Assembly (NCBI GenBank): GCA_030641505.1
Contig: DAOWHI010000132.1
Span: forward strand, 1-6,740
Source: Gemmatimonadota bacterium
GTDB taxonomy: Bacteria; Gemmatimonadota; Gemmatimonadetes; JACCXV01; JAHWKZ01
DNA length: 6,740 nt
Reading direction: 5' to 3'
A model generated the notes under the pieces. The model searched no databases and was not told the origin of the DNA. It worked only from the letters and a program-made list of their open reading frames with translations. Positions 1 through 6,041 of the stretch are shown in pieces; the stretch's first letter is position 1, and every line of letters begins with the position of its first letter. The position numbers and the translations under genes are program-made.

Positions 1-995
1 AGGCCACGACGCTGATCGCGATCGAGTATTTCGCCGATCAAGAGATAGATGTCGGGGTTCTTGAGGTCGGTCTCGGAGGTCGACTGGACGCGACCGCGAT
101 CGTTAAGCAACGGGCGACGGTGATCACCAATATCGCTCTCGATCACCAACAGTATCTCGGTGAGGACCTGGTCACGATCGCTGGCGAGAAGGCGGGGACC
201 TTCAAGCCCGGGGTGCTGGTGTTCGTCGGCGACCCGCGTCCACCAGAGGTACGCGCTGCGTTGACACAGCATGCGGCCCGGATCGGGGCTCCGATTCGGT
301 TCTTCGAGGACGAGGTCACGCTGTCAGTGCGCCAGATGACTCCATCGAGCACGGTCTTTGATTACGCGGGGCCGAATTTCTCGGCGAGCGGATTAACACT
401 TCGCGTTGGCGGTGACCATTTTGCGCTCGGAGCGGGCCTGGCGCTGTGGGTCTGGGAGGTGTTGACAACACCACCGCAGGATGAGGCGGTGATTCGCGCT
501 GGATTGGAGTGCGCGTCGCTCCCGGGTCGCGGTGAATGGCGGACGGTGGATGGGGTTCCGGTGCTGTTCGACGTAGCCCACAACGAAGCCGCAATGGATC
601 GTTTGGCGGAGTCGGTGCAAGCGATGGATCGCGGGCGAGCAGTGGTGGTAGCTGGGATTCTTGCCGACAAGCCGTGGACTGCGATGCTCGATCGATTGCG
701 GAGCGTCGCCAGTCGGGCGTGGTTGTGCGACTTGCAAACAGCGCCGGAGTCGCGCCGCATGCAGCACACACGGGTCCGCAACACCCTGGGGCTGAGGCCT
801 TGGGTGCGGTGGTCGGACTCGGTAGCCGAGGGACTTGAGCGGGCGATGTCGGTGGTGCGCCGCGGGGGTGCGGAGTTTGTTCTGGTGACGGGGTCGTTTC
901 ACACTGTCGGTGAGGCGCTCGTCGAGCTCAGGTTGGCGGAGTCCGGTACTCCGTACGCCCCCAAACAGCCGGGTTGTGTGGCGGTTGGAGCATGA
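1..995 (+). CDS. folC: Folylpolyglutamate synthase / dihydrofolate synthase, 5' end cut by window
   Basis: FolC is a cytoplasmic ATP-dependent ligase that adds glutamate to folates (and in bifunctional forms to dihydropteroate). The reading frame is open from the window edge, with the first full codon at base 3, giving about 330 visible residues. FolC proteins are usually about 420-440 residues, so roughly 90-100 N-terminal residues, including the ATP-binding GTNGKGS loop, lie outside. Visible family motifs in order are EVGLGGRLDAT (near visible residue 20), ITNIALDH, EKAGTFKPG, LPGRGEW, FDVAHN in the C-terminal glutamate-ligase domain, and VTGSFHTVGEAL near the end. Two usually conserved asparagines seem changed: DATA instead of DATN, and no Asn in the GGDHFALGAGLAL stretch. 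The stop TGA overlaps the hisS start (ATGA), which suggests translational coupling. The family call is firm. Whether the enzyme is mono- or bifunctional cannot be told. Confidence 0.95.
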   Translation, partial: ATTLIAIEYFADQEIDVGVLEVGLGGRLDATAIVKQRATVITNIALDHQQYLGEDLVTIAGEKAGTFKPGVLVFVGDPRPPEVRAALTQHAARIGAPIRFFEDEVTLSVRQMTPSSTVFDYAGPNFSASGLTLRVGGDHFALGAGLALWVWEVLTTPPQDEAVIRAGLECASLPGRGEWRTVDGVPVLFDVAHNEAAMDRLAESVQAMDRGRAVVVAGILADKPWTAMLDRLRSVASRAWLCDLQTAPESRRMQHTRVRNTLGLRPWVRWSDSVAEGLERAMSVVRRGGAEFVLVTGSFHTVGEALVELRLAESGTPYAPKQPGCVAVGA

Positions 996-2293
996 GTCGT
1001 TTCGATCGGCTTCCCGGAACGCGCGACTTCTATCCCGATGAGATGCGCGTCCGTCGATGGATCGAGGATCGCTGGCGAGACGTGGCGCTTCGCTACGGGT
1101 TCGAAGAGTACGATGCGCCGGTGATCGAGCCGCTCGAGTTGTTTACCGATAAATCCGGCGAGGAGATCGTCGAACAGATCTACTCATTTGTCGATCGCGG
1201 CGATCGGCGCATCGCGCTCCGCCCTGAGATGACGCCATCGCTGGCGCGGATGGTTGCCGCGAGAAGCCAGGGGTTGCCTAAGCCGATCAAGTGGTTTTCG
1301 ATCCCGCGGCTGTTCCGCTATGAGCGCCCGCAACGCGGTCGCTTTCGCGAGTTTTGGCAACTCAACCTCGATATCCTCGGTGTCGCGGGTGTCGAAGCCG
1401 ACGCTGAGATCATGGCCGCCGGTGTCGACGCCCTGCGGGCGTGTGGTTTGACTGCCGAGGACTTCGAGTTGCGGTACAGCGACCGCCGCGTCCTGGACCT
1501 CGTACTGGATGGTCTAGAAATAGACGTCGGAGCGCGCTCCTCCGTGTACACAGCTCTGGACAAGCTCGTACGGGTGGGCGAAGAGGCAGTGCTCGCCGAG
1601 CTGGCCAAGGCCGGCGTCCCCGATGAAGAGGCGCGTGCGCTGATGCAGACCATCACCGGACGGCACCTTGATGCGCTCGAAGCGCTGAAACTGCCGACCG
1701 AGCGTCTCGAGCGCGAGGTCGATCGGATGACGCGTCTCGGAGCGTACCTGGCGGCGTACGGTGTTGATGAGTTTTGCGTGTTCGATTTAACGGTCGTCCG
1801 CGGCCTTGCGTACTACACCGGGGTTGTCTTCGAGATGTACGATCGAAAAGGCGCCCTGCGTGCGCTCTGCGGTGGGGGCCGTTACGACGACCTGCTTGAG
1901 TCCGTTGGGGGTCAGGCGATGCCGGCGGTCGGATTCGGGTTGGGTGAGGCGGTTCTTATCGAGCTGCTGGAGGCTCGAGATCGCCTACCCGTTGGGCCTG
2001 CCCGTTGCGCGGCCTTTGTGATTCCCGTGTCGGCGGACGACCGGAAAGCAGCCATGGAGGTGTTGACCAAGCTGCGAGGCGCCGGTGTCGCCAGCGATCT
2101 GGCGCTACGCGATCAATCCGTTGCCAAGGCGCTGAAGCGGGCTACCCAGGCGAGTGCCCGCGCCGCTGTTCTGATTGGTGAGCGGGAGCGTGAGAGTGGT
2201 CGTTTGACGTTCAGGGAGCTCGACACCGGGAACGAGACGATGCTCACCGTTGAGCAGATCGTCGCGAGGCTCAGCTACGGCACGCCCGCGTAA
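992..2293 (+). CDS. hisS: Histidine--tRNA ligase
   Basis: This class II aminoacyl-tRNA synthetase charges tRNA-His with histidine in the cytoplasm. The product has 433 residues, a normal length. The N-terminus RLPGTRDFYPDEM (6-18) is typical. The class II core follows: ALRPEMTPSLAR (75-86), motif 2 as FRYERPQRGRFREFWQ (108-123), the histidine-binding segment VVRGLAYYTGVVFE (268-281) with CGGGRYDDL (293-301), and motif 3 as AVGFGLGEAVLIELL (322-336). The anticodon-binding domain covers about residues 345-430. The segment has Ala where the common bacterial form has Asp (RGLDYY); this variant exists in other HisRS groups and is not a defect by itself. I chose ATG 992, which overlaps the folC stop by four bases. 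A TTG at 974 in frame would add six residues (MCGGWS) that are not family-like. No strong ribosome binding site is visible, as expected if translation is coupled to folC. Confidence 0.97.
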   Translation: MSRFDRLPGTRDFYPDEMRVRRWIEDRWRDVALRYGFEEYDAPVIEPLELFTDKSGEEIVEQIYSFVDRGDRRIALRPEMTPSLARMVAARSQGLPKPIKWFSIPRLFRYERPQRGRFREFWQLNLDILGVAGVEADAEIMAAGVDALRACGLTAEDFELRYSDRRVLDLVLDGLEIDVGARSSVYTALDKLVRVGEEAVLAELAKAGVPDEEARALMQTITGRHLDALEALKLPTERLEREVDRMTRLGAYLAAYGVDEFCVFDLTVVRGLAYYTGVVFEMYDRKGALRALCGGGRYDDLLESVGGQAMPAVGFGLGEAVLIELLEARDRLPVGPARCAAFVIPVSADDRKAAMEVLTKLRGAGVASDLALRDQSVAKALKRATQASARAAVLIGERERESGRLTFRELDTGNETMLTVEQIVARLSYGTPA

Positions 2294-2309
2294 GGGGAAG
2301 GGTGGGGTG

Positions 2310-2375
2310 GTGAGGATCGGGCTGATCAGCGACACGCACGATCATGTGATCCGGATCGAGTTTCATGAGTTCTGA
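2310..2375 (+). pseudogene. Stump of a metallophosphoesterase (YfcE-like) gene, 21 codons
   Basis: A short frame starts at GTG 2310 (or GTG 2307) and follows a purine-rich stretch GGGGAAGGG at 2294-2302, a good ribosome binding site about 7 bases upstream. Its product begins VRIGLISDTHDH, which matches the start of YfcE/MJ0936-type phosphodiesterases, where the Asp-x-His of SDTH binds the metal ions. The frame then runs IRIEFHEF and stops at TGA 2373-2375. This is far short of the roughly 160-250 residues of the family, and none of the later metal-binding motifs exist before guaA. I infer an internal deletion that kept the start and perhaps a few last codons. It overlaps the guaA start by 11 bases, so if translated it could also act as a leader frame that feeds ribosomes to guaA. 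A chance match cannot be excluded, but start codon, binding site and motif all coincide. Confidence 0.5.
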
Positions 2376-3939
2376 GCCGCTCGGTTCTGAAGGGCGGCCA
2401 AGATCGTGGATGTTGATCCTCGATTTCGGCGGCCAATACACGCAACTGATCGCGCGTCGCATTCGCGAGCAGCGCGTCTACTGCGAGATCCACCCCTACG
2501 ATCTGGATCCTGGCACGATTCGGGCTTGGGAACCAGCAGGGATCATCCTGTCGGGCGGCCCGTCGAGCGTCTACGATGCGGACGCGCCCCAACCCCCAGC
2601 CGGGCTGCTCGATCTTCCGGTGCCGATCCTCGGGATCTGTTACGGGATGCAGCTGTTGGCGCAGCACGACGGTGGTGGCGTCGAATCCACGACGGAGCGT
2701 GAGTACGGTCGCACGACGCTGATCGTCGAGGAACCGGTTGGCCTGTTCCAGGGGTTCGAGCCAGGTCAGTCGCTCAGCGTTTGGATGAGTCACGGTGACC
2801 GGGTCGAAGTCGTGCCCCATCGCTACGTGCGATACGCGGTCTCGAGCGATCAGTCGGTGGCTGCGTTTGGGAATCCGGAGACCCGACGATATGGCGTTCA
2901 GTTTCATCCCGAGGTCGTTCATACTGAGCGCGGTGAGGAGTTGCTATCAAACTTCATGTTCGACGTTTGTAGTTGTGAGCCGACGTGGACGATGGCGTCT
3001 TTCATCGTGCGCGCCGAGCACGCGATCAAGGTCCAGGTTGGTGACCGACAGGTTGTGTGCGGACTGTCGGGCGGCGTCGACTCGGCGGTGGCTGCAGCTC
3101 TCGTGCATCGCGCGATTGGTGATCGTCTGACATGCATCTTCGTCGACACTGGATTGTTGCGAGAAAACGAGCGACTGCAGGTCGAGCGAACGTTCCGCGA
3201 GCACTTGGGCTTCCGGCTGGAGGTGGTAGACGCCCGAGAGAGTTTCTTGGCTGACTTGGCCGGCGTGGTCGATCCCGAGGAAAAGCGGCGGCGGATCGGC
3301 CATCGTTTCATCGAAGTGTTTGAAACCGCTGCCAGTGATATTGGCGACATTGACTTGCTGGTCCAAGGCACGCTGTATCCGGATGTGATCGAATCGCTGG
3401 CGGTTAGGGGGCCCTCGGCGACAATAAAGACCCACCACAATGTGGGTGGATTGCCTGAAGCGATGCGCCTCGAAATCGTGGAGCCACTGCGCGAACTGTT
3501 CAAGGACGAAGTGAGACAGGTGGGGCGTGAGCTGGGGGTGCCGGAGGAGATCGTCGGGCGGCATCCGTTTCCAGGGCCCGGCCTGGCGATTCGGGTGTTG
3601 GGAGAGGTCACGTCCGAGCGCGTGAAGTTGCTGCGCCAAGTTGATGCCATCTACCTACAGGAGATCCGCGCCGCCGGTCTGTATGATCAGATATGGCAGG
3701 CATTCGCGGTGTTGTTGCCGGTAAAAGCGGTGGGTGTGATGGGCGATGCGCGGACGTACGAGCATGTCGTAGCACTGCGGGCGGTTACCTCGCGAGACGG
3801 GATGACGGCCGACTGGTACCCGTTTTCGCCGGATTTCCTTGGTCGGGTTGCGAACCAGATCATCAACCAGGTTCGTGGCGTCAATCGTGTGACCTACGAT
3901 GTGTCGAGCAAACCACCGGCTACGATAGAGTGGGAGTAG
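2365..3939 (+). CDS. guaA: GMP synthase (glutamine-hydrolysing)
   Basis: GuaA converts XMP to GMP using ATP and ammonia from glutamine, the last step of guanine nucleotide synthesis, in the cytoplasm. The 524-residue length is normal. The N-terminal class I glutamine amidotransferase domain shows LILDFGGQYTQLIARRIRE (17-35), ILSGGPSS (61-68), the nucleophile Cys92 in GICYGMQL, and the His181/Glu183 pair in GVQFHPEV. The ATP-pyrophosphatase domain has the P-loop LSGGVDS (234-240), followed by IFVDTGLLRENE (258-269) and LVQGTLYPDVIES (332-344). The C-terminal dimerisation domain has GRHPFPGPGLAIRVLGEV (398-415) and ends in KPPATIEWE. All key residues are present. ATG 2365 is the first start possible after an in-frame TGA at 2347. 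It has only a weak GAG upstream and adds 15 residues before a second candidate, ATG 2410 (MLILDFGG). The upstream partner seems to be hisS; no guaB is visible. Confidence 0.98.
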   Translation: MSSEPLGSEGRPRSWMLILDFGGQYTQLIARRIREQRVYCEIHPYDLDPGTIRAWEPAGIILSGGPSSVYDADAPQPPAGLLDLPVPILGICYGMQLLAQHDGGGVESTTEREYGRTTLIVEEPVGLFQGFEPGQSLSVWMSHGDRVEVVPHRYVRYAVSSDQSVAAFGNPETRRYGVQFHPEVVHTERGEELLSNFMFDVCSCEPTWTMASFIVRAEHAIKVQVGDRQVVCGLSGGVDSAVAAALVHRAIGDRLTCIFVDTGLLRENERLQVERTFREHLGFRLEVVDARESFLADLAGVVDPEEKRRRIGHRFIEVFETAASDIGDIDLLVQGTLYPDVIESLAVRGPSATIKTHHNVGGLPEAMRLEIVEPLRELFKDEVRQVGRELGVPEEIVGRHPFPGPGLAIRVLGEVTSERVKLLRQVDAIYLQEIRAAGLYDQIWQAFAVLLPVKAVGVMGDARTYEHVVALRAVTSRDGMTADWYPFSPDFLGRVANQIINQVRGVNRVTYDVSSKPPATIEWE

Positions 3940-3947
3940 AGCCGGCT
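3940..3947. other. 8-base palindrome between convergent stop codons
   Basis: AGCCGGCT follows directly on the guaA TAG stop (3937-3939), and its last two bases are part of the TAG stop of the opposite-strand lipoprotein gene (3946-3948). It is a perfect inverted repeat without a loop and without a run of T, so it is not a standard intrinsic terminator. It may simply be chance in GC-rich DNA. Confidence 0.2.
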
Positions 3948-4323
3948 AAGGTCCATTCGGCGGTGGACGCGGAAATTGCGTGGCGGGTTGCACTGGCCCC
4001 GGGCGGATCGCCGACAGCGAATCCACGCGGGCGCGGACTTGGCGGTACAACTCGGCCATGAAGTCCGCGTCAGAGCCGTGGGTGCTGGCGAACCGCTCCA
4101 GGTCATCCGCGGAAATCTCGAAATCGGCCAGGATGGCTCTGCGGCGCAAGCGGTAGGCTGCGGTGTCGGGTAGCGTTGCAACTCGCGCGACCACCAGCTC
4201 ACCGAAGACCTGGGCGAAAGTTTGAGGCGAGATCGTCGTCGTTGCCGCGGGCGGCTTGGGTCGATCGTCGCAACCCATCAGGCTGGCGCTCAGGAGCACC
4301 ACGAGAATCAGACATCGGGACAC
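3946..4323 (-). CDS. Small predicted lipoprotein, possibly DUF4296-like
   Basis: I do not recognise a specific gene. From GTG 4323 the product has 125 residues: a lipoprotein signal with a hydrophobic stretch (LILVVLLSASLM) and a candidate lipid-modified Cys18 in LMGC, then a Pro/Thr-rich linker, a helical domain at about residues 35-103 and a proline-rich tail. The helical part (FAQVFGELVVARVA, then ISADDLERFASTHGSDADFMAELYRQV) resembles by eye the small DUF4296 lipoproteins, where a helix is followed by a 'gis..df..s..yY..~p~~~~~iy' type segment. This match is from memory and weak. GC-rich third positions across the frame support real coding. TTG 4332 is an alternative start adding three residues; the frame stays open to 4545 but the upstream residues are not signal-like. 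The gene is convergent with guaA (6-base gap) and divergent from the TPR gene. Confidence 0.75.
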   Translation of the reverse strand: MSRCLILVVLLSASLMGCDDRPKPPAATTTISPQTFAQVFGELVVARVATLPDTAAYRLRRRAILADFEISADDLERFASTHGSDADFMAELYRQVRARVDSLSAIRPGPVQPATQFPRPPPNGP

Positions 4324-4410
4324 AACGCTCAAGATCGGCTGCCTGGTGTCGACCGGCCAGCGAAGCTCGGCTTGCGGCTGTCTTCGGCGGTTCCCTATCT
4401 TGGCCGCCCT
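4324..4410. promoter_or_regulatory. Divergent intergenic region between lipoprotein and TPR genes
   Basis: These 87 bases separate the starts of two divergent genes, so they should carry promoters in both directions. No clear - strand promoter boxes are visible. On the - strand, TTGAG lies a few bases before GTG 4323 and could serve as a weak ribosome binding site. Confidence 0.45.
4372..4401 (+). promoter_or_regulatory. Candidate sigma70-type promoter, possibly for a leaderless transcript
   Basis: TTGCGG (4372-4377) and TATCTT (4396-4401) are separated by 18 bases and match the -35 and -10 consensus at 3 and 4 of 6 positions. Transcription would start at about 4408-4411, next to ATG 4411. 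The bases before that ATG (TTGGCCGCCCT) lack a purine-rich ribosome binding site, which agrees with a leaderless or near-leaderless mRNA. The box matches are modest and could be chance. Confidence 0.3.
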
Positions 4411-5319
4411 ATGTTTTCCATACCAACCACGTCGTGGCCAGTCTGGGTCTTGCTCGTTTCGGTCACCCTCGTGTTGACCACTCGGGTCGATGATCTCGTT
4501 GCTCAGGGACAGGGTCCTCCGTCCAACGCCCTGACGTTGTTTCATTTGGCCGAAGAGGCGCGATACCAGGGTGACGCGAGCACGGCCGAGGTGTGGCTAC
4601 GGCACGCGGTAGAGCTCGATCCGGCCGCTACTACTCTACGGCTCGAGTGGGCTTCCGTCTTGCTGCAGCTCGGACGAACTGAAACCGCCGCCGAAGCGCT
4701 CTCTGAGCTCTTGGATACGATCTACGAGTTGGAGCTCGATGAGCCGAAACGGGCTGCGTCGTATCATCGGCTCCAGGCGATCGTCGCGTCACAGCGTGGC
4801 GATCACGACGCCGCTATCGAGTTGTACGAGCGAGCGGCTCGGTTCGCGCCGCGGGATATTCGACTCCGATTCCAACTGATCGGGCTTCATCGGGCGCGGG
4901 GCTCGAACGCGGGAACGCTGACTCACCTGAAGACGGCAGCCGATTTGCGACCCCAGTCGGTTGAGTTGCGGGTCGAGGTCGGCCGCTTGACGCTCGCTCT
5001 CGAACAGTGGTCGGAGGCAGAAGGCCACTTTCGGACGGCGGTCGCGATGGACGCGGTCAACACTGGCGCTTGGCAAGGCCTTGGGCAGGCGCTGGTTGCC
5101 CAGGGCCGTTTGGCGGCCGGGGAGGAGGCTCTTTTGACCGGCATCACAGAGATCCCCGAGTCGGCTCCGCTCCATGAGCAGCTGGGCGATGTCCTTTACG
5201 AACAGGATCGTCTCGAGGCAGCACTCGCAGCGTATCGCAAGGCAGCCGAGCTCACTCGAGCCGACTCCAGTGATCTGCAAGCCAAGATCGACCGCGCAGA
5301 GGCGGGGCTGATCGAGTGA
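4411..5319 (+). CDS. Exported tetratricopeptide-repeat (TPR) protein
   Basis: The 302-residue product has an N-terminal hydrophobic segment (about residues 8-24, WPVWVLLVSVTLVLT). This is either a signal peptide, with possible cleavage after LVA near residue 31, or a membrane anchor, so the protein should lie in the periplasm. The rest is alpha-helical TPR sequence, about six to seven units between residues 41 and 284. Clear ones are ALTLFHLAEEARYQGDAS (40-57), AIVASQRGDHDAAIELYERAARFAP (123-147), LTLALEQWSEAEGHFRTAVAMD (193-214), QGLGQALVAQGRLAAGEEAL (222-241) and QLGDVLYEQDRLEAALAAYRKAAEL (257-281). TPR proteins are scaffolds, so no enzyme function is implied. ATG 4411 is chosen because the signal follows at once; in-frame upstream codons back to 4222 would run antisense into the lipoprotein gene. 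Its stop overlaps the next start (GTGA), which suggests co-translation with the LolA/LolB-like lipoprotein. Confidence 0.88.
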   Translation: MFSIPTTSWPVWVLLVSVTLVLTTRVDDLVAQGQGPPSNALTLFHLAEEARYQGDASTAEVWLRHAVELDPAATTLRLEWASVLLQLGRTETAAEALSELLDTIYELELDEPKRAASYHRLQAIVASQRGDHDAAIELYERAARFAPRDIRLRFQLIGLHRARGSNAGTLTHLKTAADLRPQSVELRVEVGRLTLALEQWSEAEGHFRTAVAMDAVNTGAWQGLGQALVAQGRLAAGEEALLTGITEIPESAPLHEQLGDVLYEQDRLEAALAAYRKAAELTRADSSDLQAKIDRAEAGLIE

Positions 5320-6041
5320 TCCGAATTGGGGCGTCAATTGCCACGCTGCTGTTTGCCGCGTGCGCTACAACGCTCCAGACAGAGGCTCGCCGTGCTGCCG
5401 AGACGGGAATCGACCCGGCTCCGCTGCTGGCCGAGCTGCAAGCTCGCTACGCGGAGATCGAGGCCACCAAGCGGATCTTCTCGGTCACACTGATCGAGGG
5501 GCGGCGGCGCCTCGCAGGTGATGGTGCGATCGAGTATCGCGCCGACCCCAAGACTTTAACCGCGGATGTCTTCGGTCCACATGACACCCCGATAGTGCAC
5601 GTGCGGCTGGTGGGAGAGATGTTGACCGTGCGTTTACCCCAGGAAGGCGAGATCCTGACCGGGCGGCTGGGTGACCCAAAGTTCGCTGTTCTGACCGGGG
5701 AACGCGCTTTGGCGTCACCCGAGGTGCTGGGAGCGTTGTTGGGAGCCTATGATATAGCTCGCCTGACCGAGGACGCAGAATGGACCGCGGCGTTCGCAAA
5801 CGGTGAGCGTCGCACCCTCTACATTGCCGGTGCGGGCACCATCCATGCGCTGACCCTCGCGGGGAACTCATCGTGGCTAGTCGAGTATCGCCAGGAACGA
5901 GCCGGCCGGTTGATCTATCGTGTCCGATTTAGCGATTTTCAGCCAGTGGATGCGCGTCACACACCCAGAAAAGTCGTTCTTCGCGACTACGTCAAGGAGC
6001 GTCAGCTTGTATTCGATGTTCGCAAAGAAGATAGACCTTAG
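5316..6041 (+). CDS. Predicted outer-membrane lipoprotein, LolA/LolB-like fold suspected
   Basis: The 241-residue product starts with a short lipoprotein signal: hydrophobic residues 7-14 and a lipobox FAAC with Cys16. The mature part begins with a helix (PAPLLAELQARYAEIEATK, 34-52) and continues as alternating beta strands such as RIFSVTLIEGRRRLAGDGAI, LTADVFGPHDTPIVHVRLVGEMLTVRLP and LIYRVRFSDFQPVDARHTPRKVVLRD. This helix-then-antiparallel-sheet pattern, with 'sf.G.g.i.y..p..l..~vfg' spacing, resembles LolA/LolB and related DUF4292-type lipoproteins. These bind lipid or lipoprotein acyl chains at the outer membrane. This is a fold-level guess; I cannot name it lolB. GTG 5316 overlaps the TPR stop by four bases and has GGGG about 8 bases upstream. 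The 3' end overlaps the LptE-like gene, fitting one operon. Confidence 0.85.
   Translation: MIRIGASIATLLFAACATTLQTEARRAAETGIDPAPLLAELQARYAEIEATKRIFSVTLIEGRRRLAGDGAIEYRADPKTLTADVFGPHDTPIVHVRLVGEMLTVRLPQEGEILTGRLGDPKFAVLTGERALASPEVLGALLGAYDIARLTEDAEWTAAFANGERRTLYIAGAGTIHALTLAGNSSWLVEYRQERAGRLIYRVRFSDFQPVDARHTPRKVVLRDYVKERQLVFDVRKEDRP
5994..5999 (+). promoter_or_regulatory. Ribosome binding site that favours a TTG start for the lptE-like gene
   Basis: AAGGAG lies inside the end of the preceding lipoprotein gene. It is 7 bases before TTG 6007 and 16 bases before ATG 6016. The first spacing is ideal and the second too long, so the site favours the TTG start. Confidence 0.55.

Noticed and set aside
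316..902. Several - strand frames of 140-170 codons opposite folC
   Set aside because: They overlap each other and folC, have no signal, domain or start site, and have a low-complexity Arg/Pro-rich make-up.
2326..2922. 198-codon open frame on the - strand opposite guaA
   Set aside because: It is antisense to an unambiguous guaA and has no recognisable motif. Long antisense frames are common in GC-rich genes.
2919..3650. Two long overlapping - strand frames opposite the ATP-pyrophosphatase part of guaA
   Set aside because: The composition is rich in Ser, Arg and Thr as expected for shadow frames, and all guaA motifs are intact on the + strand.
3940..3947. Intrinsic terminator at AGCCGGCT
   Set aside because: The palindrome has no loop and no T-run on either strand, so it cannot form a standard terminator hairpin.
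4222..4410. Upstream extension of the TPR gene to ATG 4222
   Set aside because: The extra 63 residues are not protein-like, would hide the signal segment, and lie antisense to the start of the lipoprotein gene.
4324..4545. Upstream extension of the - strand lipoprotein to 4545
   Set aside because: The extra residues are hydrophilic and would bury the lipoprotein signal. They also run antisense to the TPR gene start.
4789..5337. 182-codon - strand frame opposite the TPR gene
   Set aside because: It is a shadow of the TPR coding sequence with no motif and no plausible start context.
5920..6006. Longer version of the lptE-like gene from ATG 5920
   Set aside because: It would overlap the preceding lipoprotein by over 120 bases and push the signal peptide far from the N-terminus.
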